Assembly: GCA_036927565.1 (NCBI GenBank)
Contig: JAYESD010000009.1
Coordinates: 156,200,929 to 156,264,928, forward strand
From: Tuctoria greenei
Lineage: Eukaryota > Streptophyta > Magnoliopsida > Poales > Poaceae
Reading direction: 5' to 3'
Length of the DNA: 64,000 bases
Shown: piece after piece, positions 20,654 to 31,577 of the stretch
Layout of the letters: every line of letters starts with the position of its first letter
How positions within the stretch are numbered: position 1 is the stretch's first letter
Notes under the pieces: generated by a model
Databases searched by the model: none
What the model was told of the DNA's origin: nothing
The model's input: only the letters and a program-made list of their open reading frames with translations
Made by a program: the position numbers and the translations under genes

Positions 20654-21199
20654 TGGAAGTACCGGACTAGTCCGATATTGTCCAGTAAGGGTACCGGACT
20701 AGTCCGGACCCTATACGGACTAGTCCGATTTTTCAGTAACTGTCAGTTTGAACTCGAAATTGACATGTGTTTAATTGAAAGGACACAACCCACCAAATTT
20801 TTAGTCTCTGATCGGGATACTCAATAATTCCTAAGAGTGGGAGGCCCCCTCTTGTGTCTCTTGGTCAACTATAAGAAGAGGGTCATGTGTATGATCAAAA
20901 AATACCAATGCATACACTCATACACACTTGAACACTCTAACTCACTCAGAATTCGATCAAGATACCAAGAGAAGAACAAGGAGAAACGCCTATCGCTGTC
21001 GTTCTTCTTGCGGTCTCGCTTTGTTGGATAGATGGCCGCATCGTCAAGCAACAACAAAGATGGAGGTGAAGGTATTATTAGTGTTTTCGTGCTATTTGAG
21101 AGATAGAACTTGGTGTTCATATTATATTCAGATTTCTCCATGTAATTCGAGATAATTTAGTGGCTATTTGATCTTTGAGCTCCCTCTTGATTTCTAACA
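20654..21199 (+). repeat. Element A 3' LTR
   Basis: 546 bp, TGGAAGTACC...CTAACA. Three perfect CGGACTAGTCCG palindromes lie at 20663-20674, 20695-20706 and 20716-20727, upstream of a TATAAG box near 20870. A GTCCAG half-site and the word CAGTAAGG lie between the first two palindromes. It is better preserved than the 5' LTR. Confidence 0.88.
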
Positions 21200-21673
21200 G
21201 CAATGTCTATGTTTTTGAGAGAAACTTTCGATTGTGGTCTCTGGCCGCTCTAGCTTTTGAGCCAAGCGAAACAAAGCAGAATTTCGATGTGACATTGATA
21301 CGTACGAGCCTCATGAAGGCACGTAACCAAACGTGGCGCGCCGGCCGGCCATCACGGGTCGTCAGCTTCCCTGGCTCGTAAAAAAACCGTGTTTCCACCG
21401 CCGTCCGGCAGTGCCGAGGAGATTTCGTCGCGTGCCTGCCTGCCTGCCAGTCCGTGGCTTGCGCACGGAACCTTATGCCTCCATTCACCGAACCAGATGT
21501 ACGGCTCGTGTCGCGGAACGTCAGTATCAGACAACACTCGCCTTTTCCTTCTAGTGGAAACGTGACGCCCGGAATTTTGACGAACCGGTACCCCTGTGAC
21601 TGCGACGCCAGAACCAGGCAAAGCCAGCCAAGATCGATGTGAAATGTGCAAAGCCGTTGTTTAATGACACGGC
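21200..21673. other. Flank between element A and element C, nothing recognised
   Basis: GC-rich, low-copy-looking sequence with no LTR, PBS or protein motif that I recognise. It should be the original right flank of element A and the target site into which element C inserted. Open frames on both strands here lack domains and overlap one another. Confidence 0.45.
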
Positions 21674-22590
21674 TGTTGAGCACTCCGAAATTCTAGGAGG
21701 AAATTTACTGAACAATTCCGAGAAACACGAGAAAACAGCAATGAACGGCAGACAGACGGGACGAGAAATAACGCGTACCGATTTGAAGTCGAACGCACCG
21801 CTGTAGATCCGACGGCGAACAGCCGCTGCAGGCATTGGTGACGACGTTGAGCCGCAGCGCCCGATCTCCTCGGTAGATGAGCCGTGGTGAAGAACACGAG
21901 CATTCGCGTGAAGCACTTCCCAAAAACCTTATTCGCCCTCTCCCGGTGCAGGATCGCAAGGGCGAGCGGTTCTGGAGACCTGCTCTCCCGATCGTCGGTG
22001 CACGCCGGCGCTCGGGATGGAGTAGACTAGAAGGCGGCGCAAGGAACGCGAACGTGGGAACGATCTGATCGTGAGATGTCCTATGCCGCACGGTGCACGC
22101 CCGTATTTATAAAGTCCCACGGGGGCGGTTCGTATGCGATCCGGAGGGTCCGGATCTGAACTGACTCCGCAGTCGTAGACGCGTCCGTCTCCAACGACTT
22201 GGACTCTGACTCGGTAGCCCCAAAAATTCGGAAGCCTAAAAACCTAAAGCCCAATTTAATTTTCTGCAAAAATAAAATCTGAGCTCGGCTCAAGGCTCGA
22301 ATTCACACGAACAAACGCGCGCGCGCGTGTGCGGGGCGGGGCAGGGCAGGGCGAGGCGAGCAAGCGAGGAGGAGGAGGAGGAGTGCGCGTGGGCCACCCC
22401 TCTCTTCCTCTCTTCTCTCTCACTCAAGGAGTGGAAGAGCAACCTCCCTTTTATGTAGGGGTTGCTCCACTTCCACTTCCCATATGGGACTAAACACTTA
22501 ACACCACTCCCTCTTGGCCTAATGGGCCTTTGAGATTTTTTAGGATTTATTTCTGAATTAGTATTGGGCCAAGCATATTAATTCCAACAA
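21674..22590 (-). repeat. Element C LTR (copia, minus strand)
   Basis: On the minus strand this reads TGTTGGAATT...CTCAACA, about 917 bp with TGTTG/CAACA ends, immediately after a PPT. A TATA box (TTTATAAATAC on the minus strand) lies at about 22102-22112. GC-rich simple repeats lie at 22310-22390. The end next to the PPT (22590) is firm. The 21674 end is chosen because it gives matching terminal bases, and is less certain because no TSD partner remains. Confidence 0.6.
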
Positions 22591-23138
22591 TCCCCCACCA
22601 GATCTCAAAGCCATTAGGAGAGAGGTCATTCTCGTTCCTTGTTTGATATACTAGTGTTTTCGGTAGAGACTGTGAAGTTAAACTTCTGCCTAGATCCTCA
22701 AGTTTCATCAGGTCACAACTTGAACAATGGACTACGCCTTGAATTGCAAGTTTTGTGTGAACTGACTTCATCCAAAGACCATTATCAGTACTTGACTACC
22801 AGTAGTCTATCCCGCGGGTGGAGCATATGCGTCGTACTCCCTGGTCTCTTTCATAAGCTTTCCAGAGATCACCCAAATCTCACAGACTGCGACGTTAGAC
22901 AGTCGGAGCTCATATAGGTGTGTTTCCTTCAAGACTGCCCTGTAGGACGGCATCTTCGCTACACATAGCCAACATAAACACATTAATGCAATTCGCCAAC
23001 CTGCCTTACAGTTTGAGAGTACAAGTGTGCATCTTCACATAGAGAGAGTATAAAGGAATTACACTCCTCGGTGAACCACTAGCTTGTTTTCCCATGTCCC
23101 AATTCACGAGATCTCTGATCACATAGGTTGGGTTACTA
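22591..23138 (-). other. Element C 3' untranslated region with PPT
   Basis: Minus-strand sequence between the pol stop and the LTR. It ends in TCTGGTGGGGGAT (22591-22603 on the plus strand as its complement), a good polypurine tract. No further gene is visible. Confidence 0.7.
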
Positions 23139-23377
23139 CTATGGTGTCACATCAATGGGTCTCAAACCCATCTCTCTCGATGCACTTTCTATCACATTAC
23201 GTGATAGACCCTTCGTAAAGGGATCTGCCGGGTTTTTGTCTGTTTGTATGTACGAAACAGTAATAACTCCGGAGTTTCTCATTTTCCTGATAGATTTTAA
23301 ACTTCTCTTGACGTGTCTTGATGATTTTGCATTATCCTTAGAACTGGTCACTTTGGCAATCACTGTCTGATTGTCAC
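23139..23377 (-). pseudogene. Element C pol, C-terminal RNase H fragment
   Basis: About 80 codons on the minus strand, starting SDNQTVIAKV and ending EMGLRPIDVTP. These match the last part of a copia RNase H (CDN-type motif, then ADPFTKGL). The upstream part of pol was displaced when B2 inserted at 23378, and it is not found elsewhere in the window. The family differs from A and B. Confidence 0.8.
23373..23377. other. Presumed left TSD of B2 (gtcac)
   Basis: The five bases before the B2 LTR start. The matching right copy is missing because the B2 3' LTR is truncated at 35028. Confidence 0.5.
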
Positions 23378-24800
23378 TGAAAGCATCTAGGCCCCCATGA
23401 GGTACAGTTTCAGTGATTAATGACAACCATTGGATTTTACTAATGAATTTGTGGATGCAAGGTCTCCCATATCACTCAATCAAATGAAATCTATATGAAT
23501 ATGAACATCAACTAATGATCATTGCAGACCCCTAAACAATCATCTTATGAGATTAATCAATGTTATGAAGACTAGAAGTAAAAGCTCATATGTCAAAGTC
23601 ATTCAACCATAATTGACAACACTCAATGCTTGACAATCATCAGAAGAACATTTACAACAAGTGTCTAAGAGGTCAATCGAGAAAATTCCAAAATAATCAC
23701 TTAGAACAACTCGAAGCAAACAAAATCAACTCACCAGATCAACTGATGTTTCCAGAAAACAACACATTGGTCGAGTTGAGCAGAAGAAGAAGACCTCAGA
23801 ACAAAGTACTCACCGGATCATCCGATGTTAAGGGCAATGTTACATCGGTCCATCAGTACAGTATGCAATATCCTTGGACCAAGTGTAGCACCGGATCATC
23901 CGATGTACAGTAATATCAACATCGGTCAATCACTCCAGTAAGCATCAAGGTTGAACCAATTCTGTAGGAAGTGCCACCGGATCATCCGATGAGAAGACAA
24001 GTGCAACATCGGTCTAACAACGGTCATATCTGACATAGTGACATCAGCTAAAGTGAAGTTGACCGATGATAACTGAAGGGAGAGCATCGGATCATCCGGT
24101 GTTCGCAGAGCAGTGATGTCAGCCTAGTTTTCCAATAGCTATTTCGTGGAGGATGACTATTTATACCCCTTCAACCTATCAAATCGATAAGTCTTGATCA
24201 CCAGACATACTCTACACATGCTCAAGCATTCAAGACATTGAGCCATCACTTCTACATCCTTTAGACCACTTACACACCAAGAGATAGACTATAACTAGCT
24301 AGAGAGAGAGCTTGTGTGCCTTCATTCTTGGTGAGTGGAATCTCTAGTGTAGTGAGAGCTGTAAGGGAGTGTCCCTTGGTGTTTGTAATTGAGAGAGACT
24401 TCCGAAGCTTGCCAAGACGATTGTGGAAGCCCGGAGGATTCAAGGTGTACAAGGCTTGAGCTCCACCTTGTCGAGGGTGGCAAACGGAGAAGAATAGTGA
24501 AGATCCCTAGTCTCGGTGACTTGGGTGTGGCTATACCCTTTGGTGGGTGCCACAACGTGGATGTAGGAAGATCTTGACGATCTTGCCGAACCACGGGATA
24601 AATCCTCGTGTCTCCTCGGGAGTTTGCATCCTCTTCCTCTCCCTTACATTTATGCATTTTATATACCGCGAAGTTGCTATTTACTTCAATGCATAGATCA
24701 TTTGCGTAGGGAATTGGGCTTTTAGGAATTAAGTTTTATTGCTTAGATTTTTGAAAAGAAGCCCAATTCACCCCCCCCTCTTGGACATTCGATCCTTACA
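23378..24800 (+). repeat. B2 5' LTR
   Basis: 1423 bp, TGAAAGC...CTTACA. CGGATCATCCG palindromes occur near 23816, 23892, 23976 and 24090, upstream of TATTTATACC near 24160. PBS TGGTATCAGAGC follows at 24803-24814. Confidence 0.92.
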
Positions 24801-24860
24801 ATTGGTATCAGAGCAAGGTTGCTCATAGGATCATTCTAGCTTCACCACTAGAGAGCTAAA

Positions 24861-26987
24861 ATGGCCAAGGTTGGGGGTTCGGTTCCTATCTTCGAGGGCA
24901 AGAACTTTGCCTATTGGAAAGCACGCATGCACGCTTATCTAGAGGCTATTGCTCCCGAAGTATGGGAAGCGACCCACGCGGGGTTTGGTGAGCACAATTA
25001 TGTTGGTGATCAAATTAAATGGGATGCTAAAGCTAGGAATGCAGTTTATGAATGTATTAGTCAAGATGTATTTGCTAGGATTGCTAGCAAAGAAAAGGCA
25101 TGTGAAATTTGGGCTTGCTTGATAGAAATTCATGAGGGTTCTTCTCATGTCAAAGAACTAAAATATCATATGCTTAAAGCCAAATATGATGAATTTAAGA
25201 TGCTATCTCATGAAAATGTCAATGAGATGTTCTCTCGCTTGAATGTACTTATTAAAGAAATTAATGCTCTTGACATTGCTTCTCTTGGCAAGGGACTCAT
25301 CAACCGCAAGATCCTCATGCTCCTTCTCAAGCCAAAGTACAACATCATCAACTCCATGCTTCAAAAAGAGTCTCTTGACCACATTGAAGTTTAGGAACTC
25401 ATTGGAGAAATTCACGCTCATGAGATGAGTGTACTTGGGATGATGGAGCAATCATCTTCAAAAGCAATTGCCCAAAAGGCCTCCACCAAGAAAACAAGTC
25501 TCAATAATAAGAAGGTGGTTGAGCCTAGCTCAAGTGAATAAGAGGGAGCATCAAGTGAAGATGATGATGATGAGCTTGCATTGATGATGAGAAAGTTCTC
25601 ACGCTTGAACTCCAAGATTACTAAGAAGGGATACACATTTGATCCCATGAAGAAAGCGTTTCTACCAAGGAGAGATGATCACAAGACTTGCTACAATTGT
25701 GGTGATCAAGGCCACATCTCCTATAATTGTCCAAAACTGGACAAAAGAAGAGATAATCACAAGAGCAAGCATCGCAAGCTTGAAGATAGTGAAGATGATG
25801 AAGAAGAGGCCAAACCCAAGCCAAGATCCTTCGGGAAGAGGAAACATGACAAGGGCAAGAAGGCAAAACTCTTCACAAAGAAGAGAAATGGCCCACAAAA
25901 GGTGTTCATGTGTGAGGCAAATGAATGGGTCACCAACGAAGAAACAAGTGATGAAGAGAGTGAAGCGGAAGAAGAAAGTTTGGCCGGCCTCGCCATTGCC
26001 AACAATGATGACTCACCTCTTCATCCACCGCCCATGTGCCTCATGGCGAAAGGTAACACCAAGGTATATGACGACTCTAGCGATGATGAGCTTTCCCCCG
26101 ACGATTTAACTTCTTTAATAAATGAATATCATACTATCATTAAGAGGGAAAAGAGTAAGGTTAAAATCCTTGAAAAAGCTTGTGCTAGGCTTGAGAGTGC
26201 TAACCTCGATTTGCTTGACAAGTATGAAAGCATACTTAAAGAGCATGACACGCTCAAATCCCATGTCAAGCAAATTGAAGAGGATAAGGCTAAAATCAAG
26301 CTAGATCATCATGAGCTTAAGTTAACACACCAAACACTCTTGGGAGAGCACAACAAGTTAGTACAAGAGCATCAAACACTTAGCCTTGCTCATGAAGTGC
26401 TTGATCAAGAATTGAAAAATATAAAGAAACAAACTCTTAATGATAGGATATCCATCACTTCTCATGTCACTAATGCCTTGAACAAGTCTTTGCCTTTGAA
26501 AGCAAATGCTAGGGAGAAGGACTTGTTGGAAGAAATTGAGAGTCTCCGCACTAGTGTGGCTAGACTTTCAAAAGGGGAAGTCAAACACAAGGAAAACCTC
26601 TTCCAACAAGCAAAGGCCTTCAACAAGAGAGGACTTGGATCCTTCCCGGTGCCCAACAAAGGAAAGGTGCCCTCACCGGAGCTTAGAACAAGCTTCATCA
26701 AGGAAGTTGGTTCTTATTGCCAACATTGTGAGGTCACCGGTCACCACACAAGGGAGTGTCCTCTTCCTAACCGACCCTCTCCAAAATTGCCCATTAATTA
26801 CAAATCTACTTTCAATGATCGTTATTATCTCTTAAGTAAAGTAGATGGCAAGGTGAAGGCAAGGTTCATTGGCAAAGATATGAAAGGCATAAAGGGGAAG
26901 CTCCCCAAGCAACTTTGGGTCCCAAAGACACTTGTATCACACATACAAGGACCTAAGTTGGCTTGGGTGCCTAAAGTTAAAAATTGA
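24861..26987 (+). pseudogene. B2 gag (two nonsense codons)
   Basis: The ATG at 24861 opens MAKVGGSVPIFEGKNFAYW, the N-terminus of the copia Gag domain, at a position shared with B4. The capsid-like region covers about residues 1-180. TAG at 25392-25394 and TAA at 25539-25541 interrupt it, both in frame. From there the frame is open to TGA at 26985: CYNCGDQGHISYNC, a Lys-rich basic stretch, an acidic stretch, a long coiled coil (about 26110-26580) and CQHCEVTGHHTREC. Total length is about 708 codons, long for a copia Gag. No frameshifts are seen. Confidence 0.9.
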
Positions 26988-27001
26988 ATTCATGTGTGTA
27001 G

Positions 27002-30000
27002 GTGAACTACAAAGCCGGAGGAAAGCATTGGGTACTCGATAGCGGGTGCACCCAACATATGACCGGCAATGATGGTATGTTCACCACCATAAAAAACCCC
27101 GGCAATCATGAACAAGTCACCTTTGGTGATAACTCTAAGGGGAAGGTAATTGGGTTAGGTAAAATTGCTATTTCAAATGACTTGTCTATTTCCAATGTTT
27201 TGTACGTTAAGTCGCTTAGTTTTAATTTACTTTCTATTGCACAACTATGTGATCTTGGACTAACGTGCACCTTTAGCAAAAGTTATGTTGTTGTGAGTAG
27301 TGAGACAAGCCAAGAACTAGTCTTCAAAGGATTTCGGCATGGACACCTCTACCTAGTAGAATTCTCCAACAAGAATGCTAGCTTGACCACTTGCCTTTTC
27401 ACTAAGACAAGTTTGGGATGGCTATGGCACCGACGCATAGCGCACATAGGGATGAGCAAGCTCAAAAAGTCATTCAAGCTTGGGATGGTGACCGGCGTGA
27501 AGGATGTTACATTTGAGAAGAACAAGCTTTGTAGCGCTTGTCAAGCCGGGAAGCAAGTTGCTTCACACCACCCGATGAAGACAATGGTGTCAACCTCCAA
27601 GCCACTTGAACTACTCCACATGGACCTCTTCGGACCGTCCACATATCAAAGCCTTGGCGGTAACCTCTATTGTCTTATTATAGTTGATGACTACTCTCAC
27701 TATGCTTGGACTTTATTTCTAGGTGACAATAGTGAAGCTCCGGAGGTGTTTAAGACCTTCGCCAACCGCGCTCAAAGGGAATTTCAACTTCCCATCATCA
27801 AGGTCCGGAGTGACAACGGCACCGAATTCAAGAACTACAACATTGGGGAGTGGTGTGACCGTGAAGGTGTGAAGCATGAGTTTTCAGCCACATACACTCC
27901 TCAACAAAATGGTGTTGTTGAAAGGAAAAACAAGACACTCATCCCTCTTGCGCGAGCAATGCTTGATGACTATGGCACGTCCGAGAAGTTTTGGGCCAAA
28001 GCTATCAACACGGAGTGCCATGCCGCAAATAGGGTCTACCTACATCGACTACTTCAAAAGACCCCGTACGAACTTCTCATTGGGAGAAAGCCCAACATCT
28101 CCTACTTTCGAGTCTTTGGGTGCAAGTGCTACATCTACCGCAAGAAAAGGCTCGGTAAGTTTGAAAGAAAATGTGATATTGGTATATTTCTTGGTTATGC
28201 ATCAAACTCAAAAGCATATCGAGTATTCAACCAAACCTCCGGTTTAGTTGAGGAAAGTTGTGATGTTGAGTTTGATGAAACTAATGGCTCCCAGGAGGAG
28301 AGTTTTGGTCATGATGAAATAGATGATGAGCCCTTATGAGAGGCTATGAAGAACATGACCATTGGAGACATCAAGCCTAAAGTTGAGGAGAGCCATGATC
28401 AAGGGGGAGCTTCAAGTTCCAACATCAACACCTCTATGGCGCCTCAAGTTGATGAAGAAGAGAAGGATGATCCATTGCCAACTCAAGACTCACAAGCCAC
28501 ACAACATCAAGAAGAAGAATAAATCCATGATCAAGTCCAACCACAAGAAGAGCAACACGCATCACCATTGCCAAGTGCTTCACAACCACTTATGAGGAAT
28601 GGACGCATCTCCAAGGCGCATTCGATGGACCAAATCATCGGAAGTCCGTCAAGGGGTGTAAGTACACATTCTCGCCATTTCGCTTCATTTTGTGAGCACT
28701 ACTCATTTGTTTCATGTGTAGAACCCACTCACATTGAGGAAGCACTCCAAGATCCAAATTGGGTGATGGCCATGCAAGAACAACTCAACAACTTCATCTG
28801 CAATGAAGTTTGGGTGTTGGAGGAGCAACCCAAGGACAAGAACGCCATCAGAACAAAGTGGGTGTACCGCAACAAACAAGACGAGAATGGCATTGTGGTC
28901 CATAACAAGGCAAGACTTGTGGCCAAGGGGTTCTCGCAAGTTGAAGGACTAGACTTTGGGGAGAAATTTGCCCCGGTCGCCCGGCTAGAAGCCATCCATA
29001 TACTTCTTGCCTTTGCATCACATCATAATATTAGACTTTATCAAATGGATGTGAAAAGCGCCTTTCTTAATGGTTACATTAACGAGCTTGTTTATGTTGA
29101 ACAACCTCCCGGGTTTGAAGATCCGAGGAATCCTAATCATGTGTATAGGTTGCACAAGGCGCTCTACGGGCTCAAGCAAGCACCTAGGGCATGGTATGAA
29201 CGACTACGGGATTTCTTGATCATGCAAGGATTCAAGATCGGGAGGGTGGACACTACACTCTTCACCAAAGACATCAACGGAGAATTATTTATTTGTCAAA
29301 TTTATGTTGATGATATTATTTTTGGTTCAACTAACGAAGCTCTTAGCTATGAGTTTGGCAAAATGATGTCTAGGGAATTCGAGATGTCGATGATTGGAGA
29401 GCTCAACTTCTTCCTTGGTTTTCAAATCAAGCAACTTCAAGAGGGGACCTTCGTCTATCAAGAAAAGTACACCAAGGACCTCTTGAAGAAATTTGAGATG
29501 GGAGATTGTAGCTCAAGAAGCACTCCAATGGCAACAAATTGTCATCTCGACGCGGATAAGGACGGTAAACCTATTGACCAATCTAACTACCGTTCTATGA
29601 TTGGTTCATTGCTTTACCTTACCGCATCTAGGCCGGATATCATGTTTATTGTATGCTTGTGTGCTCGCTTTCAAGCGACACCTAAAGAATCGCATCGGAA
29701 GGCGGTCTTTAGGATACTTAGGTATCTTAAGCATACCCCTAGTGTGGGCTTGTGGTACCCTAAAGGTGCAAAATTCCATCTCTTAGGTTACTCGGATTCG
29801 GACTTTGACGGATGTCATGTGGACTGCAAGAGTACCTCCGGTGGGTGCCACTTGCTTGGGAGTTCCCTAGTATCTTGGTCTAGCAAGAAGCAAAATTTTG
29901 TCGCCTTGTCCACGGCGGAAGCGGAATATATTGTGGCCGGTGCATGTTGTGCCCAAATTCTTTATATGAAGCAAACCCTTTTGGACTTTGGTGTTAAACT

Positions 30001-30256
30001 TGGTTGTGTGCCGCTCCTTTGTGACAATGAAAGTGCGGTTAAGATAGCCAAGAACCCCGTTCAACACTCCCGCACTAAGCACATTGATATTCGCCATCAT
30101 TTCTTAAGGGACCATGAAGCTAAGGGAGACATGTCATTGCGAGGTGTTAGGTCTGAAGAACAATTGGCGGATATCTTCACTAAACCACTTGATGAGAAAA
30201 CTTTTTCTAGGCTTAGAAGTGAGTTAAATGTGCTAGATGCATCGAACGTCATGTAA
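27002..30256 (+). pseudogene. B2 pol (two nonsense codons, otherwise intact)
   Basis: A single frame of about 1085 codons starting at GTGAACTAC, 14 bases after the gag stop and shifted relative to gag. Order: protease VLDSGCTQHM; HHCC finger (LWHRRIAHIG...CSACQAGK); integrase D-D-E (HMDLFGP, VRSDNGTEF, NGVVERKN); acidic/Gln linker; RT with IYVDDIIFGS; RNase H with YSDSDFDG, STAEAEY and LCDNESAV, ending DASNVM. TGA at 28337-28339 (CGA to TGA) and TAA at 28520-28522 both lie in the linker. Neither removes a catalytic domain, though they would stop translation before RT. Confidence 0.93.
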
Positions 30257-30870
30257 GTTGCCATGATCATGTAAGAATGCATCTCATATAGGTCTTGTCT
30301 AACTTTCAAAGGATAGGGGTGAGCAAGGGTTAGCTTGGGATGGAGGTTCTTTTGGGTTTTCCCAAGGCTTGGAGAGTGACTCTCCCTGAAGAAGCCTTTG
30401 AAGGGTTCAAACTTGGCAAGATAGATTTACTTTATGTCTTGCATGATACTTGCCATATAGACTTGCACTCATACATAAATATCCTGCATTATAAATTGTT
30501 TGGCATTGCATACGGTAGATTGTCACAAGGGAGAACCCACCCCATGAGAAAGATACTTGTTTGAAATGCAATATCTCAACTCATATAAGGTGGAAAGATC
30601 AAAAGGTTAGGTGCGTAGATGCCTAAAGGAACATGCTTTAAAGAGATAGAAGTTTTCATACTCTAGCTCACAAAGCATGGGCCTTACATTTTATTTGGAT
30701 AATTCCCTCCCTATTTTCTTTGATGTTATATTTGCTTTAAGGCTTAGCCAATTTATTGGCAATTAGTATTTTTGAGGGGTAAGGGGTTGCCCAAAAAGTC
30801 TTGAGACATGTGTTCCTTATTGCTTGTTTGTTTGGTCAAAGGACATATATGGGATGTTGTTGTTTTGTAG
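30257..30870 (+). other. B2 pol-ORF2 spacer
   Basis: Homologous to the B1 spacer. No gene recognised. Confidence 0.6.
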
Positions 30871-30871
30871 T

Positions 30872-31182
30872 CATCGGATTATCCGATGCTTAGGTCAGAC
30901 CATCATCGGTTCAGTTGGTGTTCAAATACCAAGAGTCAGTTCAGTCGGTGTGACAAATCAACCGACGAGTTCATTCTGAAAACCATCAGTGCATCTGATG
31001 TTCACACTTCTGGAACTGTGCAGAGTTCCACCGATGCTAATCCCTTCCACGTCGGACCATCCGGTGTCAACGGTACCTTTTTGAATACCCTTACTGTGCC
31101 ATTCGACTGATGCTTCTATCTTTTAACGTCGGTCCATCCGGTGTTAAATTTTCAGCTAGGGTTTGAGACCCACTATTTAAAC
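30872..31182 (+). promoter_or_regulatory. Internal promoter-like block of B2 ORF2
   Basis: CATCGGATTATCCGATG at 30872-30888 and CGTCGGACCATCCGGTG near 31050, with CGTCGGTCCATCCGGTG near 31128 and several CCGATG half-sites, precede CTATTTAAAC at 31173-31182. A CT-rich stretch and CCG repeats follow. Same order as in B1 and B4. Confidence 0.62.
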
Positions 31183-31577
31183 GTCTCCTCTCCTCCCTCC
31201 TCTCTCTCTTACCGACCCCGACTCAACCTTGCCCGCGCCTCCCCTTCCGCCGCCACCGCTCCTCTCGCCCTGCGCCACCGCCGCCTCCGGCCGCCGCCGC
31301 CGCCCTCAGGCCACCGCTGCCGCACCACAGCAGCAGCGCCACCGCCGCCACTCTCCTCCACCGCAGCCGTCGCCGTCGCTTCCTCCAGCGCCGCCGCCAC
31401 CTCTCTCCACCACCGCAGCCGCTTCCCCCAGCAGCCACACCACCGCCACCCTCTGCGTTGTCGTGGTACCTCCAACGGTCGCCGTCTCTTCGACGCTAGG
31501 GTTTACGGCCGCGTCGATCGTCATGTTGCCATTCCGTGCAATTGACATCGTCGACTTCATTCACGCGCATCATTGCA

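Larger units (their letters stand above)
1501..21199 (+). mobile_element. Element A: old Ty1/copia retrotransposon (Tork/Angela-like), interrupted twice
   Basis: Two LTRs of about 0.52-0.55 kb (1501-2022 and 20654-21199) flank a PBS, a long leader, a single-frame gag-pol and a PPT. Domain order PR-INT-RT-RNase H marks it as Ty1/copia. The zinc-knuckle and protease spacing is like the Tork/Angela group, but that clade call is provisional. It hosts B1 (2513-14691) in the leader and the solo LTR D (15587-16628) in gag. Without these inserts it would be about 6.5 kb. The LTRs differ by many substitutions and indels and the gag-pol has several stops, so it is the oldest layer at this locus. The 5' LTR start is eroded (AGGAA where the 3' LTR has TGGAA) and no clean TSD is visible. 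Confidence 0.85.

Noticed and set aside
21705..22091. Minus-strand open frames of 60-130 codons in the 21.2-22.1 kb region
   Set aside because: They fall in or next to the element C LTR downstream of its TATA box and show no recognised domain. A leader or untranslated role is more likely.
22310..22390. Alternating CG and GGA simple repeats as a special structure
   Set aside because: Short, low-complexity, inside the element C LTR leader. Nothing beyond simple sequence is supported.
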